Source: Albidovulum aestuarii (GTDB taxonomy: Bacteria; Pseudomonadota; Alphaproteobacteria; Rhodobacterales; Rhodobacteraceae). Taken from it: 64,000 nt of DNA. The DNA is taken from positions 1 to 64,000 of the forward strand of contig NZ_JASBQQ010000010.1 of the NCBI RefSeq assembly GCF_029961185.1, given 5' to 3'. Position 1 is the stretch's first letter; each line of letters begins with the position of its first letter. The notes beneath the pieces are model-generated. The model made no database searches. It saw only the letters and a list, made by a program, of their open reading frames with translations, and was not told the origin of the DNA. A program made the translations under genes and the position numbers. This document shows positions 8,534 to 16,989 of this stretch, in pieces.

Positions 8534-9229
8534 TCAGTCAGCGGTGCTGCCCTTGTTCGCCGCCCGCATTGCCCGGACCAGGGCTTCGAGCGCGCGGAAC
8601 CGGTCCGTCGCCGCCACCGGCTGTTCGCTGGGGCTGAGGGCGGTCAGCGTCACGATATGCCCCTCCACGCGCAGGATCGCGCGCCAGTATTCCGGTTCCA
8701 CCGGCCGGTCAGAGGCATCGGACCTGTCACGCACCCTGAGAAACATCACATCGCCTTTGATCCGGGTGTCCTCTACCGACACCGATTCGGCATCGCCGGA
8801 GCGGCTGAGGGCCGCGCGGCCCGGCACGGACCGCATGAACGAGGCAAGCGCCGGCAGGCTCTCGGCAAAGGTTTCACCATCCGGCGCACCAGAGGAAACG
8901 GATACCGTCAGGAGTGCCGGAGAGGCGGGCTGACCGGCCGCACGCGATCCCGACAAAGCCGCGCAGGTGCCGAAGAGAACGAAGGCGCCATCCGGTTTGT
9001 CCCGGCTGACCGCGCGGTCGATACAGTAGCCCGGCGGGCCCGCAACCACGACCGACCCGCCCGAGACCGCCATGGCGCGGGTAACCGTGGCGGGACCGCC
9101 CGTCACGCAGGCGGACAGCAAAACCGCGAGGAAAGCAAAGCTGACCAATGGTCGCCGCCCTGCTCCGCGACGATGAGGGCCGCGCGGCGAAAGGTCCGGC
9201 AGGACAGGATTGTGGATGCTGCGGTTCAT
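8534..9229 (-). CDS. putative lipoprotein
   Basis: A 231-residue protein with a lipobox LLSAC, Cys at about residue 41, after a hydrophobic stretch VSFAFLAVLL. This predicts a lipid-anchored periplasmic protein. The segment before the hydrophobic core is long and arginine-rich, so the true start may be the in-frame TTG at residue 28. The mature part is beta-rich with two Cys (PGYCID, GTCAAL) that could form a disulfide. I do not recognise the family. It is divergent from the CPBP protease across a 144-nt gap in which I see no other gene. Confidence 0.7.
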   Translation of the reverse strand: MNRSIHNPVLPDLSPRGPHRRGAGRRPLVSFAFLAVLLSACVTGGPATVTRAMAVSGGSVVVAGPPGYCIDRAVSRDKPDGAFVLFGTCAALSGSRAAGQPASPALLTVSVSSGAPDGETFAESLPALASFMRSVPGRAALSRSGDAESVSVEDTRIKGDVMFLRVRDRSDASDRPVEPEYWRAILRVEGHIVTLTALSPSEQPVAATDRFRALEALVRAMRAANKGSTAD

Positions 9230-9373
9230 CTGCTCCCCAGGCTCGGATTCGCCCCTGCATTAGGCGAGGCGCGACGCCGAGACAAGCAACTGGCCCGCAG
9301 TTGGCGCTGCGTGGCCGGGTCCTGCCGATCGGCGATTGCGGATGCCCGGGCCCGACGCTAGGGTCTGGACGCC

Positions 9374-10273
9374 ATGCCTCTGCCGCCCTCGTATTCCGTC
9401 TATGAAGTACTGATCGCGCCCGCCCGGCAGCGGTCGGAACTGTGGCGTCTAGTGCCGGCAGCCATCCTGATCGCCTGCGCCTATACGCTACCGCTTTTGG
9501 TGCTGTCGGCCTTTCTGACGGCGGAATATGGCAGCCTGATCACCGCCGCACTGATCGAGCGGATGGTTCGCGGCGATACGCCGGGGGGCATGCTTCTGCT
9601 GCTTTGGACGTTTCTCGGCCTTGCGCTTGGCCCGATGGCGGCTGTCAGGATGATTCATGGACGCGGGGCGGGGACGCTCTTTGGCCCGTCGATGTCGGTG
9701 ACGCTTAGCGCATTCACCCGAGTTTTCCTCGCGGTTCTGGCACTGCAGGTCGTCCTTATGCCGCTGACCCTCAGCGGTGCAGATTTGCAGCCGGGGATCG
9801 GCCTTGCCGCCCTGCTTGGTTATCTTCCCTTCGCGCTCACCGGCATCCTGATCCAGACCGGCGCCGAGGAGGTGCTGTTTCGCGGCTACCTGCAAAGCCA
9901 GCTTGCCGCCCGCTTCCGCTCGCCCCTGATCTGGATCGGAATTCCCTCTGCGCTGTTCGCCTGGGGGCATTATCTGCCCGAGGAATATGGGGCGAATGCC
10001 GGGATGATCGCACTCTGGGCCGCTGTCTTTGGCGTGCTGGCGGCTGATCTGACCGCGCGCAGCGGCAGCCTCGGCGCGGCGCTTGGTTTTCACATGGCCA
10101 ACAATGTCGTGGCGCTGCTGATCGTCGGCGTCGGCGGCACGCTCGACGGTCTGGCGCTTTGGTCGCTGCCCATTGATCTGACCGATCCGGCAGTCGCGCG
10201 CCCTGCTCTCATCGTCGATTTCGCCACCATGATCGTGTCGTGGCTGCTCGCGCGGCTCGCGCTTCGCGTCTGA
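9374..10273 (+). CDS. CPBP-family intramembrane glutamic endopeptidase
   Basis: A 299-residue polytopic membrane protein with about seven to eight hydrophobic segments. It has the CPBP/Abi (Rce1-like) motifs: motif 1 is E165-E-x3-R170 (GAEEVLFRGYLQ), motif 2 is F-x3-H near 195-199 (ALFAWGHY) and motif 3 is H-x3-N near 241 (HMANN). These are the catalytic Glu and His positions of this protease family. Substrates of bacterial members are mostly unknown. It sits alone, followed by accD. Confidence 0.9.
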   Translation: MPLPPSYSVYEVLIAPARQRSELWRLVPAAILIACAYTLPLLVLSAFLTAEYGSLITAALIERMVRGDTPGGMLLLLWTFLGLALGPMAAVRMIHGRGAGTLFGPSMSVTLSAFTRVFLAVLALQVVLMPLTLSGADLQPGIGLAALLGYLPFALTGILIQTGAEEVLFRGYLQSQLAARFRSPLIWIGIPSALFAWGHYLPEEYGANAGMIALWAAVFGVLAADLTARSGSLGAALGFHMANNVVALLIVGVGGTLDGLALWSLPIDLTDPAVARPALIVDFATMIVSWLLARLALRV

Positions 10274-10337
10274 TTGCATTTCCAGCCCGCCCGGACTATC
10301 TCAGGAAGCTGACGCAAAGACGCGAAGGCAGGCCCCG

Positions 10338-11255
10338 ATGAACTGGATCACCAACTACGTCCGGCCCACGATCAATTCGATCTTCTCGCGGCGCGAGGTC
10401 CCGGACAATCTCTGGTCCAAATGCCCCGAATGCGGGACGATGCTGTTTCACCGGGAGGTGAGCGAAAACCTCAACGTCTGCACGAATTGCGACCATCACC
10501 TCGCGATCACCCCGCGCGACCGGTTCGCGACGCTCTTCGATGGCGGCGTCTTCGCCGAGGTGAAGGTGCCCGAACCCATCGCCGACCCGCTGCATTTCCG
10601 CGACCAGAAGAAATATCCAGACCGGATGAAGGCCGCGCAGAAGGCCACAGGTGAAAAAGAAGCGATGCTCGTTGCCGAGGGCGAGATCAACCGCACGCCC
10701 ATCGTCGCCGCCGCGCAGAACTTCGCCTTCATGGGCGGGTCGATGTCGATGTATGTCGGCAACGCGATCATCGCGGGTGCGGAACGGGCGGTGAAGCTGA
10801 AGCGGCCCTTCGTGCTTTTCTCCGCCGCCGGAGGCGCGCGGATGCAGGAGGGCATCCTCGGCCTGATGCAGATGCCGCGCACCACGATCGCGGTCGAGAT
10901 GCTGAAGGATGCGGGTCTGCCTTACATCGTTGTCCTGACCCATCCGACCACGGGCGGCGTTACAGCCTCTTACGCGATGCTGGGCGATGTGCAGCTTGCC
11001 GAACCGAATGCGCTGATCGGCTTTGCCGGGGCCCGCGTCATCGAACAGACGATCCGCGAGAAATTGCCCGAAGGCTTCCAGCGGTCGGAATACCTGCTCG
11101 ATCACGGCATGCTTGACCGGGTGACCCACCGCAAGGCGCTGAAGGACGAACTGACGACGATCCTGCGCATGCTGAGCGGCCAGCCCCCGGCGGTGAAGGG
11201 CGACCTGCCGAAACCCGAGGCGAAGCCCGCAGAGGGCACGAAGCCCGCGACCTGA
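10338..11255 (+). CDS. accD: acetyl-CoA carboxylase, carboxyltransferase subunit beta
   Basis: Catalyses transfer of the carboxyl group from biotin to acetyl-CoA together with AccA, the first step of fatty-acid synthesis. The 305-residue protein has the N-terminal four-Cys zinc finger (C29, C32, C48, C51 in CPECG...CTNC). A crotonase-like carboxyltransferase domain follows, with the oxyanion-hole regions GGARMQEG and PTTGGVTASYAMLGD. The C-terminal tail is Pro/Lys/Ala-rich and low-complexity. It is followed by the intergenic repeat copy at 11258 and then folC, the usual partner in proteobacteria. Confidence 0.96.
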   Translation: MNWITNYVRPTINSIFSRREVPDNLWSKCPECGTMLFHREVSENLNVCTNCDHHLAITPRDRFATLFDGGVFAEVKVPEPIADPLHFRDQKKYPDRMKAAQKATGEKEAMLVAEGEINRTPIVAAAQNFAFMGGSMSMYVGNAIIAGAERAVKLKRPFVLFSAAGGARMQEGILGLMQMPRTTIAVEMLKDAGLPYIVVLTHPTTGGVTASYAMLGDVQLAEPNALIGFAGARVIEQTIREKLPEGFQRSEYLLDHGMLDRVTHRKALKDELTTILRMLSGQPPAVKGDLPKPEAKPAEGTKPAT

Positions 11256-11257
11256 TC

Positions 11258-11313
11258 TTCACTTTCTGTCTGAAAATACTCTCGGGGGGTCCGGGGGGCA
11301 GACGGCCCCCCGG
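11258..11313 (+). repeat. intergenic repeat, copy A, with GC-rich hairpin
   Basis: This begins directly behind the accD stop codon. A 31-33 nt core (TTCACTTTCTGTC...ATACTCTCGGGGG) is followed by a hairpin with arms CCGGGGGGC (11291-11299) and GCCCCCCGG (11305-11313). The core recurs at 12663-12693 and 61422-61451 in reverse orientation. The hairpin could terminate transcription, though no T-run follows. Confidence 0.8.
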
Positions 11314-11341
11314 CCTTTCCGGCAAGCAAACCGGATAGGCC

Positions 11342-12619
11342 ATGGCGATGAATGACGGCTCCGATCTGATCCTTTCGCGCATGATGGCGCTGCATCCGAA
11401 GATCATCGACCTGACGCTCGACCGGGTCTGGCGGCTTCTGGCCGCACTCGGCCATCCCGAACGCGACCTGCCGCCGGTGATCCATCTGGCGGGCACCAAT
11501 GGCAAGGGTTCGACGCAGGCGATGATCCGCGCCGGGCTGGAGGCGATGGGCAAATCCGTCCACGCATACACTTCACCCCACCTTGCCCGCTTTCACGAAC
11601 GCATCCGGCTGGCGGGGGACCTTATCTCGGAAGACTACCTCAGCGAGGTCCTCGCCGAATGCGAAACCGCCAATGGCGGCATCCCGATCACCTATTTCGA
11701 GATCACCACCTGCGCGGCCCTTCTGGCATTCGCGCGGACGAAGGCGGATTACACGCTACTGGAGGTCGGTCTTGGCGGCAGGCTCGATGCGACCAATGTG
11801 GTCGATCAGCCCTGCCTGACGATCCTCACCCCCATCTCCCTCGACCACCAGCAATATCTGGGCGAGACATTGCCCGAGATCGCGGGCGAAAAGGCCGGGA
11901 TCATCAAACGCGGCGTGCCTTGCGTGGTCGGCCCGCAGGACGAACCGGCGATGGAGGTGATCGAGGCGCGGGCGGCAAAACTCAGTGCGCCGCTTCTGGC
12001 GCAGGGTCAGCACTGGCAGGTCTGGGAAGAACGCGGGCGGCTGATCTTCCAGGATGAGAACGGTCTTCTCGACCTGCCGCTGCCGAACCTGCCCGGTCCG
12101 CACCAGATCGACAATGCCGGGGCGGCGCTCGCCGCGCTACGCCATCTTGGTGCCGATGAGGCGGCCTGCGAGGCGGCGGTGACCAAGGCCTACTGGCCCG
12201 CGCGGATGCAGCGTCTGACCCATGGGCCTTTGGTCGAGGCAGCAGGGAACTGTGAGCTGTGGCTCGACGGCGGCCACAACCCGGCGGGCGGTATCGCGGT
12301 CGCGGCGACGCTGGCGCGTCTGCCCGCGAAACCCACGCATCTGATCCTCGGTATGCTCAACACCAAGGATATCGCGGGCTATCTGCGCCCGGTCGCGGCG
12401 GCGGCCAAGACGCTGACCGCCGTCTCGATCCCGGGCGAGGCCAACACGCTGACAGCCGAGGACACTCAGGCCGCGGCGGCGAAAGCTGGGATCGAGGCCG
12501 GGATGGCGGAGAGTGTGCTGGCCGCGGTCAAAAGCATCGCCGCGCGGGACCCCGGCGCGCGCATTCTGATCTGCGGATCGCTCTACCTTGCGGGTGGCGT
12601 GCTGAGGGAAAACGGGTAG
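11342..12619 (+). CDS. folC: bifunctional folylpolyglutamate synthase/dihydrofolate synthase
   Basis: Adds glutamate to dihydropteroate and to folates in the cytoplasm, using ATP. The 425-residue protein is a Mur-ligase-type enzyme: P-loop GTNGKGST at 51-58, the Mur-type motif GLGGRLDATNV near 141-151, ISLDHQQYLG, and the C-terminal domain with the DGGHNP motif near 309. Length is normal. It probably shares a transcription unit with accD upstream. Inverted copies of the same intergenic repeat lie on both sides. Confidence 0.95.
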   Translation: MAMNDGSDLILSRMMALHPKIIDLTLDRVWRLLAALGHPERDLPPVIHLAGTNGKGSTQAMIRAGLEAMGKSVHAYTSPHLARFHERIRLAGDLISEDYLSEVLAECETANGGIPITYFEITTCAALLAFARTKADYTLLEVGLGGRLDATNVVDQPCLTILTPISLDHQQYLGETLPEIAGEKAGIIKRGVPCVVGPQDEPAMEVIEARAAKLSAPLLAQGQHWQVWEERGRLIFQDENGLLDLPLPNLPGPHQIDNAGAALAALRHLGADEAACEAAVTKAYWPARMQRLTHGPLVEAAGNCELWLDGGHNPAGGIAVAATLARLPAKPTHLILGMLNTKDIAGYLRPVAAAAKTLTAVSIPGEANTLTAEDTQAAAAKAGIEAGMAESVLAAVKSIAARDPGARILICGSLYLAGGVLRENG

Positions 12620-12638
12620 GGGCCCTCTGCCCCCTCTG

Positions 12639-12693
12639 CCCCGGACAGGTCCGGGGCATTCACCCCCGAGAGTATTTCCGGACAGAAAGTGAA
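12639..12693 (-). repeat. intergenic repeat, copy B (inverted relative to A)
   Basis: Read on the minus strand, 12693-12663 gives the core TTCACTTTCTGTCCGG followed by AAATACTCTCGGGGG. It matches copy A at all but about two positions. Next to it lies a perfect hairpin CCCCGGAC-AG-GTCCGGGG at 12639-12656, just behind the folC stop. The pair A/B flanks folC as an inverted repeat about 1.4 kb apart. Confidence 0.78.
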
Positions 12694-12783
12694 ACAGCCT
12701 GTGCCCCTGCGCACAGGGTGCCTTCCAACATGCCTCTTTCGTCGCAACCGCACTCTCACGTAAACGAGGCAAGATAACAAAAC

Positions 12784-13818
12784 ATGAGGCCGCAGATGGC
12801 GCTGGAAATGGCGCTCGATACATTCGGGGATGTGACGTTCGGCCCGGACGGGACGCTCAAGCCGCAGGATCAGGTGATCCGCGATGTGGTCGAACAGGCA
12901 GTGCTGGCCGATCAGGTCGGGGTCGATTTCATCGGGCTCGGCGAGCATCACCGCGACGATTTCGCGATTTCGGCGCCCGAGACGGTCCTGGCCGCGATCG
13001 CCGCGAAGACAAGCCGCATCCGGCTTGGTACGGCCGTCACGGTCCTTTCCTCGGACGATCCGATCCGGGTCTTCCAGCGATTTTCGACGCTGAACGCGCT
13101 GTCGGAAGGGCGGGCGGAAGTGATTCTGGGACGGGGGTCCTTCACTGAAAGCTTTCCGCTCTTCGGTTTCGACCTGTCGGATTACGAGACGCTGTTCAAT
13201 GAAAAGCTGGACCTTTTCACCCGGCTTCTGCGCGAAGCGCGTGTCACCTGGTCGGGAAGCATCCGGCCGCCGCTGAGAAATCAGCCGGTCTATCCATCGC
13301 TGTCGCAGCCGCTGAAGGCGTGGATCGGCGTCGGCGGCACCCCGGAATCCGTGGCGCGCGCGGTGCATTACAACCTCGCCGTCATCTTCGCCATCATCGG
13401 CGGCGCGCCGTCGCGCTTCCGCCCCTTTGTCGACCTCTACCACCGCGCCTGCGACCAGTTGGGGCGCGATCCGCAGCCCATCGCCGTGCACTCGCCCGGC
13501 CATGTCGCCGCTACGGACGAAGCCGCGCGGGAAGAGATCTGGCCGGGCTACAAGGCGCTGCATGACCGCATCGGCCGCGAGCGTGGCTGGCCTCCGACCG
13601 ACCGCGCGCATTTCGATCGCGAAATAAGCCATGGATCGCTTTATGTCGGCAGCCCCGAGACGGTTGCCCGCAAGATCGCGGACACCGTCAAAGCCCTTGG
13701 GCTTGGCCGCTTCGAGATGAAATATTCCTCAGGCCCTATGCCCCATGACGCGCAGATGCGGTCCATCGAGCTTTACGGGACACGTGTCATGCCGATGGTG
13801 CGGGACATGCTCAGCTGA
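12784..13818 (+). CDS. LLM-class flavin-dependent oxidoreductase (Atu2307-like)
   Basis: A 344-residue luciferase-like TIM-barrel protein expected to use reduced FMN. Typical features are GVDFIGLGEHHRDDFAISAP near the N-terminus, the LGTAVTVLSSDDPIRVFQRF strand-loop, and WIGVGGTPES near the C-terminal half, which contributes to flavin phosphate binding. The pattern fits the Atu2307/2I7G-like subgroup annotated only as probable monooxygenases; no substrate is established. Its 3' end overlaps the convergent bestrophin gene by 8 nt. Confidence 0.85.
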   Translation: MRPQMALEMALDTFGDVTFGPDGTLKPQDQVIRDVVEQAVLADQVGVDFIGLGEHHRDDFAISAPETVLAAIAAKTSRIRLGTAVTVLSSDDPIRVFQRFSTLNALSEGRAEVILGRGSFTESFPLFGFDLSDYETLFNEKLDLFTRLLREARVTWSGSIRPPLRNQPVYPSLSQPLKAWIGVGGTPESVARAVHYNLAVIFAIIGGAPSRFRPFVDLYHRACDQLGRDPQPIAVHSPGHVAATDEAAREEIWPGYKALHDRIGRERGWPPTDRAHFDREISHGSLYVGSPETVARKIADTVKALGLGRFEMKYSSGPMPHDAQMRSIELYGTRVMPMVRDMLS

Positions 13819-14710
13819 GCACCCCGTCCACCGGCTGAAGGGGTTGTGGCGGTTCGCGGCCCAGCGCCTCGGCCACCGATATCTCGATCACCCGGCACAT
13901 CGCATCGAGCGGCAGTCCGTTCGCGGCATCGCGGAACGGGTGTTCCAACTCGTCGCTGACCGCGTTCAGACCGAAGAAGACATAGGCGACGATGGCGGCC
14001 ACAACCGGGGCGAAGGCGCCCGCAGTGTCGATCAGCGCAAAGGGCAGGATCAGGCAGTAAAGATGGCTCGTCCTCAGGACGAGCAGTGAATAGACGAAGG
14101 GAATGGGCGCCGAGGCGAGCCGCTCGCAACCTGCCTGCGCCAGCGCGACCGATCCGAGCCGCTCTGCCAGCGCCCGCTGGCCCATATCGCTGAGCCGCCC
14201 GCTTTCGGCCTCTTCCCGCAGCACCCCGGCCATGGCCCTGAGCGCGGCATCTGGCGGGTTGCGGTGTCCGGCATGATCCATGGCCCGCCCGTCCCATGCG
14301 GCGGCGCCTTCGGTCGCGGTCACACCCCTCAGCCAGCCGCGATGCAGATGCGCAAACCCGGCCATCCCGGTCATGATCCGATCCCGCGCCGGTCCCGCCC
14401 CGAGAAAAATCAGCGTCTCACGCCCCAGACTGCGGGTGTCGGCAATCATCTGCCCCCAGAGCTTGCGCGCCTCCCACCAGCGGTCATAGGCGGCATTGTT
14501 GCGAAACCCGAGGAAGAGCGACAGCGCAATGCCGAAGACCCCCATCGCAGCGATGGAGACATGCGGCAGGGCAAGGATATGGCGGTCGATGAGCAGCACC
14601 GCCAGCGCGAACCCGGCAAAGGCAAGGATGCGGCCGAGGATCTTCGGCACGATGGAGCCCTGCATCACGAGGACGAGTTGCAGGAGGTTTGGTGTTTCGC
14701 GGACGATCAT
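13811..14710 (-). CDS. bestrophin-family ion channel protein
   Basis: A 299-residue membrane protein of the bacterial bestrophin (UPF0187/YneE) family. Conserved features are the N-terminal amphipathic stretch with an early hydrophobic helix pair, the motif FLGFRNNAAYDRWWEARKLWG near residues 70-90, and a late hydrophobic pair around SLLVLRTSHLYCLILPFALIDTAG. The C-terminal NELEHPF-like segment is present as DELEHPFRDAANGLP. Prokaryotic relatives form cation-permeable pentamers in the inner membrane. The start at 14710 (MIVRETPN) matches the family; the longer frame upstream is unlikely. Confidence 0.88.
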   Translation of the reverse strand: MIVRETPNLLQLVLVMQGSIVPKILGRILAFAGFALAVLLIDRHILALPHVSIAAMGVFGIALSLFLGFRNNAAYDRWWEARKLWGQMIADTRSLGRETLIFLGAGPARDRIMTGMAGFAHLHRGWLRGVTATEGAAAWDGRAMDHAGHRNPPDAALRAMAGVLREEAESGRLSDMGQRALAERLGSVALAQAGCERLASAPIPFVYSLLVLRTSHLYCLILPFALIDTAGAFAPVVAAIVAYVFFGLNAVSDELEHPFRDAANGLPLDAMCRVIEISVAEALGREPPQPLQPVDGVLS

Positions 14711-14825
14711 GGGGCACGGGATGGCTGGAACGGCTGCCTTCTCCTGCCCTGTTCGCGGCGTCCTCACCAGCGCAAAGGCGACATTTACCCCGCCGCATCC
14801 GCCACGGGCTGCGGATCGGTGCCGG

Positions 14826-15143
14826 TCAGAACGCGTCCATCACCTCGTACATCACCGGTTCGAACCGCGAGCAGAGCGTGGCAAGGCGGCGGTTTCTTTC
14901 GCGCATTTCGGGCGTGCGCAGCATCGCCTGAAAATCCTTGCGGTCGCGCCACTGGCTGTAATTGGCGATGCGGGTCTGGGCGTCGTTCATATGGAGCCCT
15001 GCGCCGATGAAGCCCGGCTGGTGGCGGATGAACGTGTCATAGGCATCGCGCAGCTCGTCCATCAGGTCCTGCGCCGTGCCGGGCGTCATCTCGAATGTGG
15101 TGATGACGGTCTGGCCGCTGAAATCCTTGGCAATCGTCGGCAT
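14826..15143 (-). CDS. antibiotic-biosynthesis-monooxygenase (ABM) domain protein
   Basis: A 105-residue single-domain protein with the ferredoxin-like ABM fold: an early beta strand TVITTFEM, a helix with PGTAQDLMDELRDAYDTF, then PGFIGAGLHMNDAQTRIANYSQW, the usual xxNYxxW signature near the middle. Members dimerise and act as cofactor-free oxygenases or heme-related enzymes, but many are uncharacterised. No heme-binding His or Asn can be assigned with confidence. Confidence 0.8.
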   Translation of the reverse strand: MPTIAKDFSGQTVITTFEMTPGTAQDLMDELRDAYDTFIRHQPGFIGAGLHMNDAQTRIANYSQWRDRKDFQAMLRTPEMRERNRRLATLCSRFEPVMYEVMDAF

Positions 15144-15211
15144 GGGCTCACTCCGTTCCGGGCGCGTTCAGCTTGACTATCGCGCCCGGGGGGCGGCCTG
15201 TAAACCGGTGA

Positions 15212-15511
15212 TCAGAAGTCGAAGAGCTCCGACAGGAAGCTCTCGCGTTTTTTCCTGCGATAGCGGCGGTCATCGTCATCGTCATCATCGTCACGGTCCC
15301 GGCGGCGGTCATCGCGGCGCGGTGCGGGGCGCGTGTCACGCTCGGGCTCTTTCAGCGCCACAGGTGGGGCGGCATCGGCGAGGCTGCGGTCGACAATCTT
15401 GTCGAGCTCGCCCCGGTCCAGCCAGACACCCCGGCAGCTTGGGCAATAGTCGATCTCCACGCCGTTTCTTTGGGTCATCACCAGCGTCGTATGGTCGACA
15501 GGGCATTTCAT
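15212..15511 (-). CDS. zinc-ribbon (zf-TFIIB type) protein with Asp/Arg-rich tail
   Basis: A 99-residue protein. Residues 1-45 carry a zinc-ribbon: CP at positions 3-4, then C-x2-C in DYCPSCRGVWLDRGELDKI, which is the zf-TFIIB family signature. The second half is disordered and strongly charged, including eight consecutive Asp encoded by a GTC/ATC trinucleotide tract near 15269-15293, then RRKKRESFLSELFDF. The start at 15511 (MKCPVDHTTL) is the normal family N-terminus. Function of the family is unknown. Confidence 0.85.
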   Translation of the reverse strand: MKCPVDHTTLVMTQRNGVEIDYCPSCRGVWLDRGELDKIVDRSLADAAPPVALKEPERDTRPAPRRDDRRRDRDDDDDDDDRRYRRKKRESFLSELFDF

Positions 15512-15573
15512 CGGTCGGGTTTCTCCTTTCAAGGGTTCCCGTCCGATATGGGGTCGGCTTGCGACCGTGCAAG

Positions 15574-16206
15574 TCACTCGGCAAGAAGCCGCAGGACCTC
15601 ATCCGTCAGCGCCCCGACCTCTGCCGTCGCGGCGCTCTTGCCCGCCTCGATGGCGCCAAGACCCTGTCCCAGCGTTTCGGCATAGACGACGCGGTTGGCC
15701 AGACGCGCGTCAGTGACGCCCGCCGTCAGTTCGGCAGCGGCGCGGGCGACATCGTCGCCAAGCCGTGTTCCCGCCCGGGCGCGGTTCATCACGAGCCAAG
15801 TGCGCTTGCTTTCACGGGCGGCGAGGTCAAGCACGCCTTCCGTCGCCCAGAGGTCGACATGCGAGGAGGCGACGGGCACCAGCACCAGATCTGCCTCGCG
15901 AAGTGCGGGCCGCAGATCGGCATCGACCTTGGGCGGCGTGTCGACGATCACCAGATCGGCCTCACGCTTCAGCTTTTCGCATTCGTATGACACACCCCAG
16001 GCCGAGGATGTGGAAAATTCCAGCCCCGCCTCGCCCAGCCTTTCGCGCCGTGTCATGAACCATCGGCCAAGCGAGCCCTGCGGGTCGGTGTCGAGGAGCG
16101 CTACGCTCATGCCGCGCCGGATCGCGGCGACGGCGATGTTGACGGCAAGCGTCGTCTTGCCCGATCCGCCCTTCTGTTGGACGACCGCGATGACCTTGCC
16201 CGACAT
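15574..16206 (-). CDS. ParA-family ATPase (orphan)
   Basis: A 210-residue cytoplasmic deviant-Walker ATPase: KGGSGKTT at 12-19 with the signature Lys12, switch/Walker A' region LLDTDPQGS near 38-46, and VIVDTPPK near 85-92. Family members position plasmids, chromosomes or protein complexes. The length is at the short end, and no parB or parS is visible nearby, so cargo cannot be assigned. It does not look like the main chromosomal ParA, which is larger and next to parB. Confidence 0.88.
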   Translation of the reverse strand: MSGKVIAVVQQKGGSGKTTLAVNIAVAAIRRGMSVALLDTDPQGSLGRWFMTRRERLGEAGLEFSTSSAWGVSYECEKLKREADLVIVDTPPKVDADLRPALREADLVLVPVASSHVDLWATEGVLDLAARESKRTWLVMNRARAGTRLGDDVARAAAELTAGVTDARLANRVVYAETLGQGLGAIEAGKSAATAEVGALTDEVLRLLAE

Positions 16207-16293
16207 GATGCCCCCGATGCTGCGTCACGTTTTGCTGCGCCGCAGCATAGGGCGATTCCCCCAGGAAAGCACGGGCGAAATGTCGCAGGACCG

Positions 16294-16989
16294 CTATTGC
16301 CCTAGATAGGCGGCAAGAACCGGAGGCGGATTGTCCAAAAGGGCCGTCGTCGGGTGCGGCGGATGCGCGGTCCCCTCGGCGACAAGAATGGTCTCGGGCG
16401 CGAAACGGCGTGCATCCTCGGGGGCGTGACTGACCATCAGAACGGTCGCGCCGGTCTCATCGGTGATCTCGGCCACGAGGTCCAGCATCTCGGCTTTCAG
16501 CGCGGGGCCAAGCGCGGCGAAGGGTTCGTCGAGCAACATCAGGGGCCGCGCCCGGAGTAGCGCACGGGTCAGCGCCACCCGGCCCTGCTGACCGCCCGAA
16601 AGCGTCGCGGGCTTGCGCGCCTCCATGCCCTGAAGGCCGGTACGGGTCAGTGCACGGCTCACGGCCTCATGGTCGGCGGGGCTCAGCCTTAGGTCGGGCC
16701 GCAGCCCGAGGCCGACATTCTGGGCGATGGTCAGATGCGGGAAGAGGTTCTGGTCCTGAAAGAGGATCGACAGAGGCCGTTTGCCGGGCTGGATATGGGT
16801 GATGTCGGTGCCGTCCCAGAGGATGCGCCCCGACTCTGCCGGGTAGAAGCCCGCGATCACCGACAGAAGCGTCGATTTCCCCGCGCCCGAGGGGCCGATC
16901 ACCGCGACGCGTGCGCTTTTTGCGACGACAAAATCGGCGCTGAGGCGGAAGGCACCCTGCGTGATGGTGACATCCTGAAGCTCAAGCAT
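16294..16989 (-). CDS. thiQ: thiamine ABC transporter, ATP-binding protein
   Basis: A 231-residue ABC ATPase that energises thiamine/TPP uptake through ThiP. Walker A is GPSGAGKST (about 31-39), the Q-loop is FQDQNLFPHLT, the signature is LSGGQQGR near 129, and Walker B is LMLLDEPFAAL followed by the H-loop VSHAPED. The start at 16989 (MLELQDV) was preferred over the longer frame. It overlaps thiP by 8 nt and is last in thiBPQ. Confidence 0.93.
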   Translation of the reverse strand: MLELQDVTITQGAFRLSADFVVAKSARVAVIGPSGAGKSTLLSVIAGFYPAESGRILWDGTDITHIQPGKRPLSILFQDQNLFPHLTIAQNVGLGLRPDLRLSPADHEAVSRALTRTGLQGMEARKPATLSGGQQGRVALTRALLRARPLMLLDEPFAALGPALKAEMLDLVAEITDETGATVLMVSHAPEDARRFAPETILVAEGTAHPPHPTTALLDNPPPVLAAYLGQ

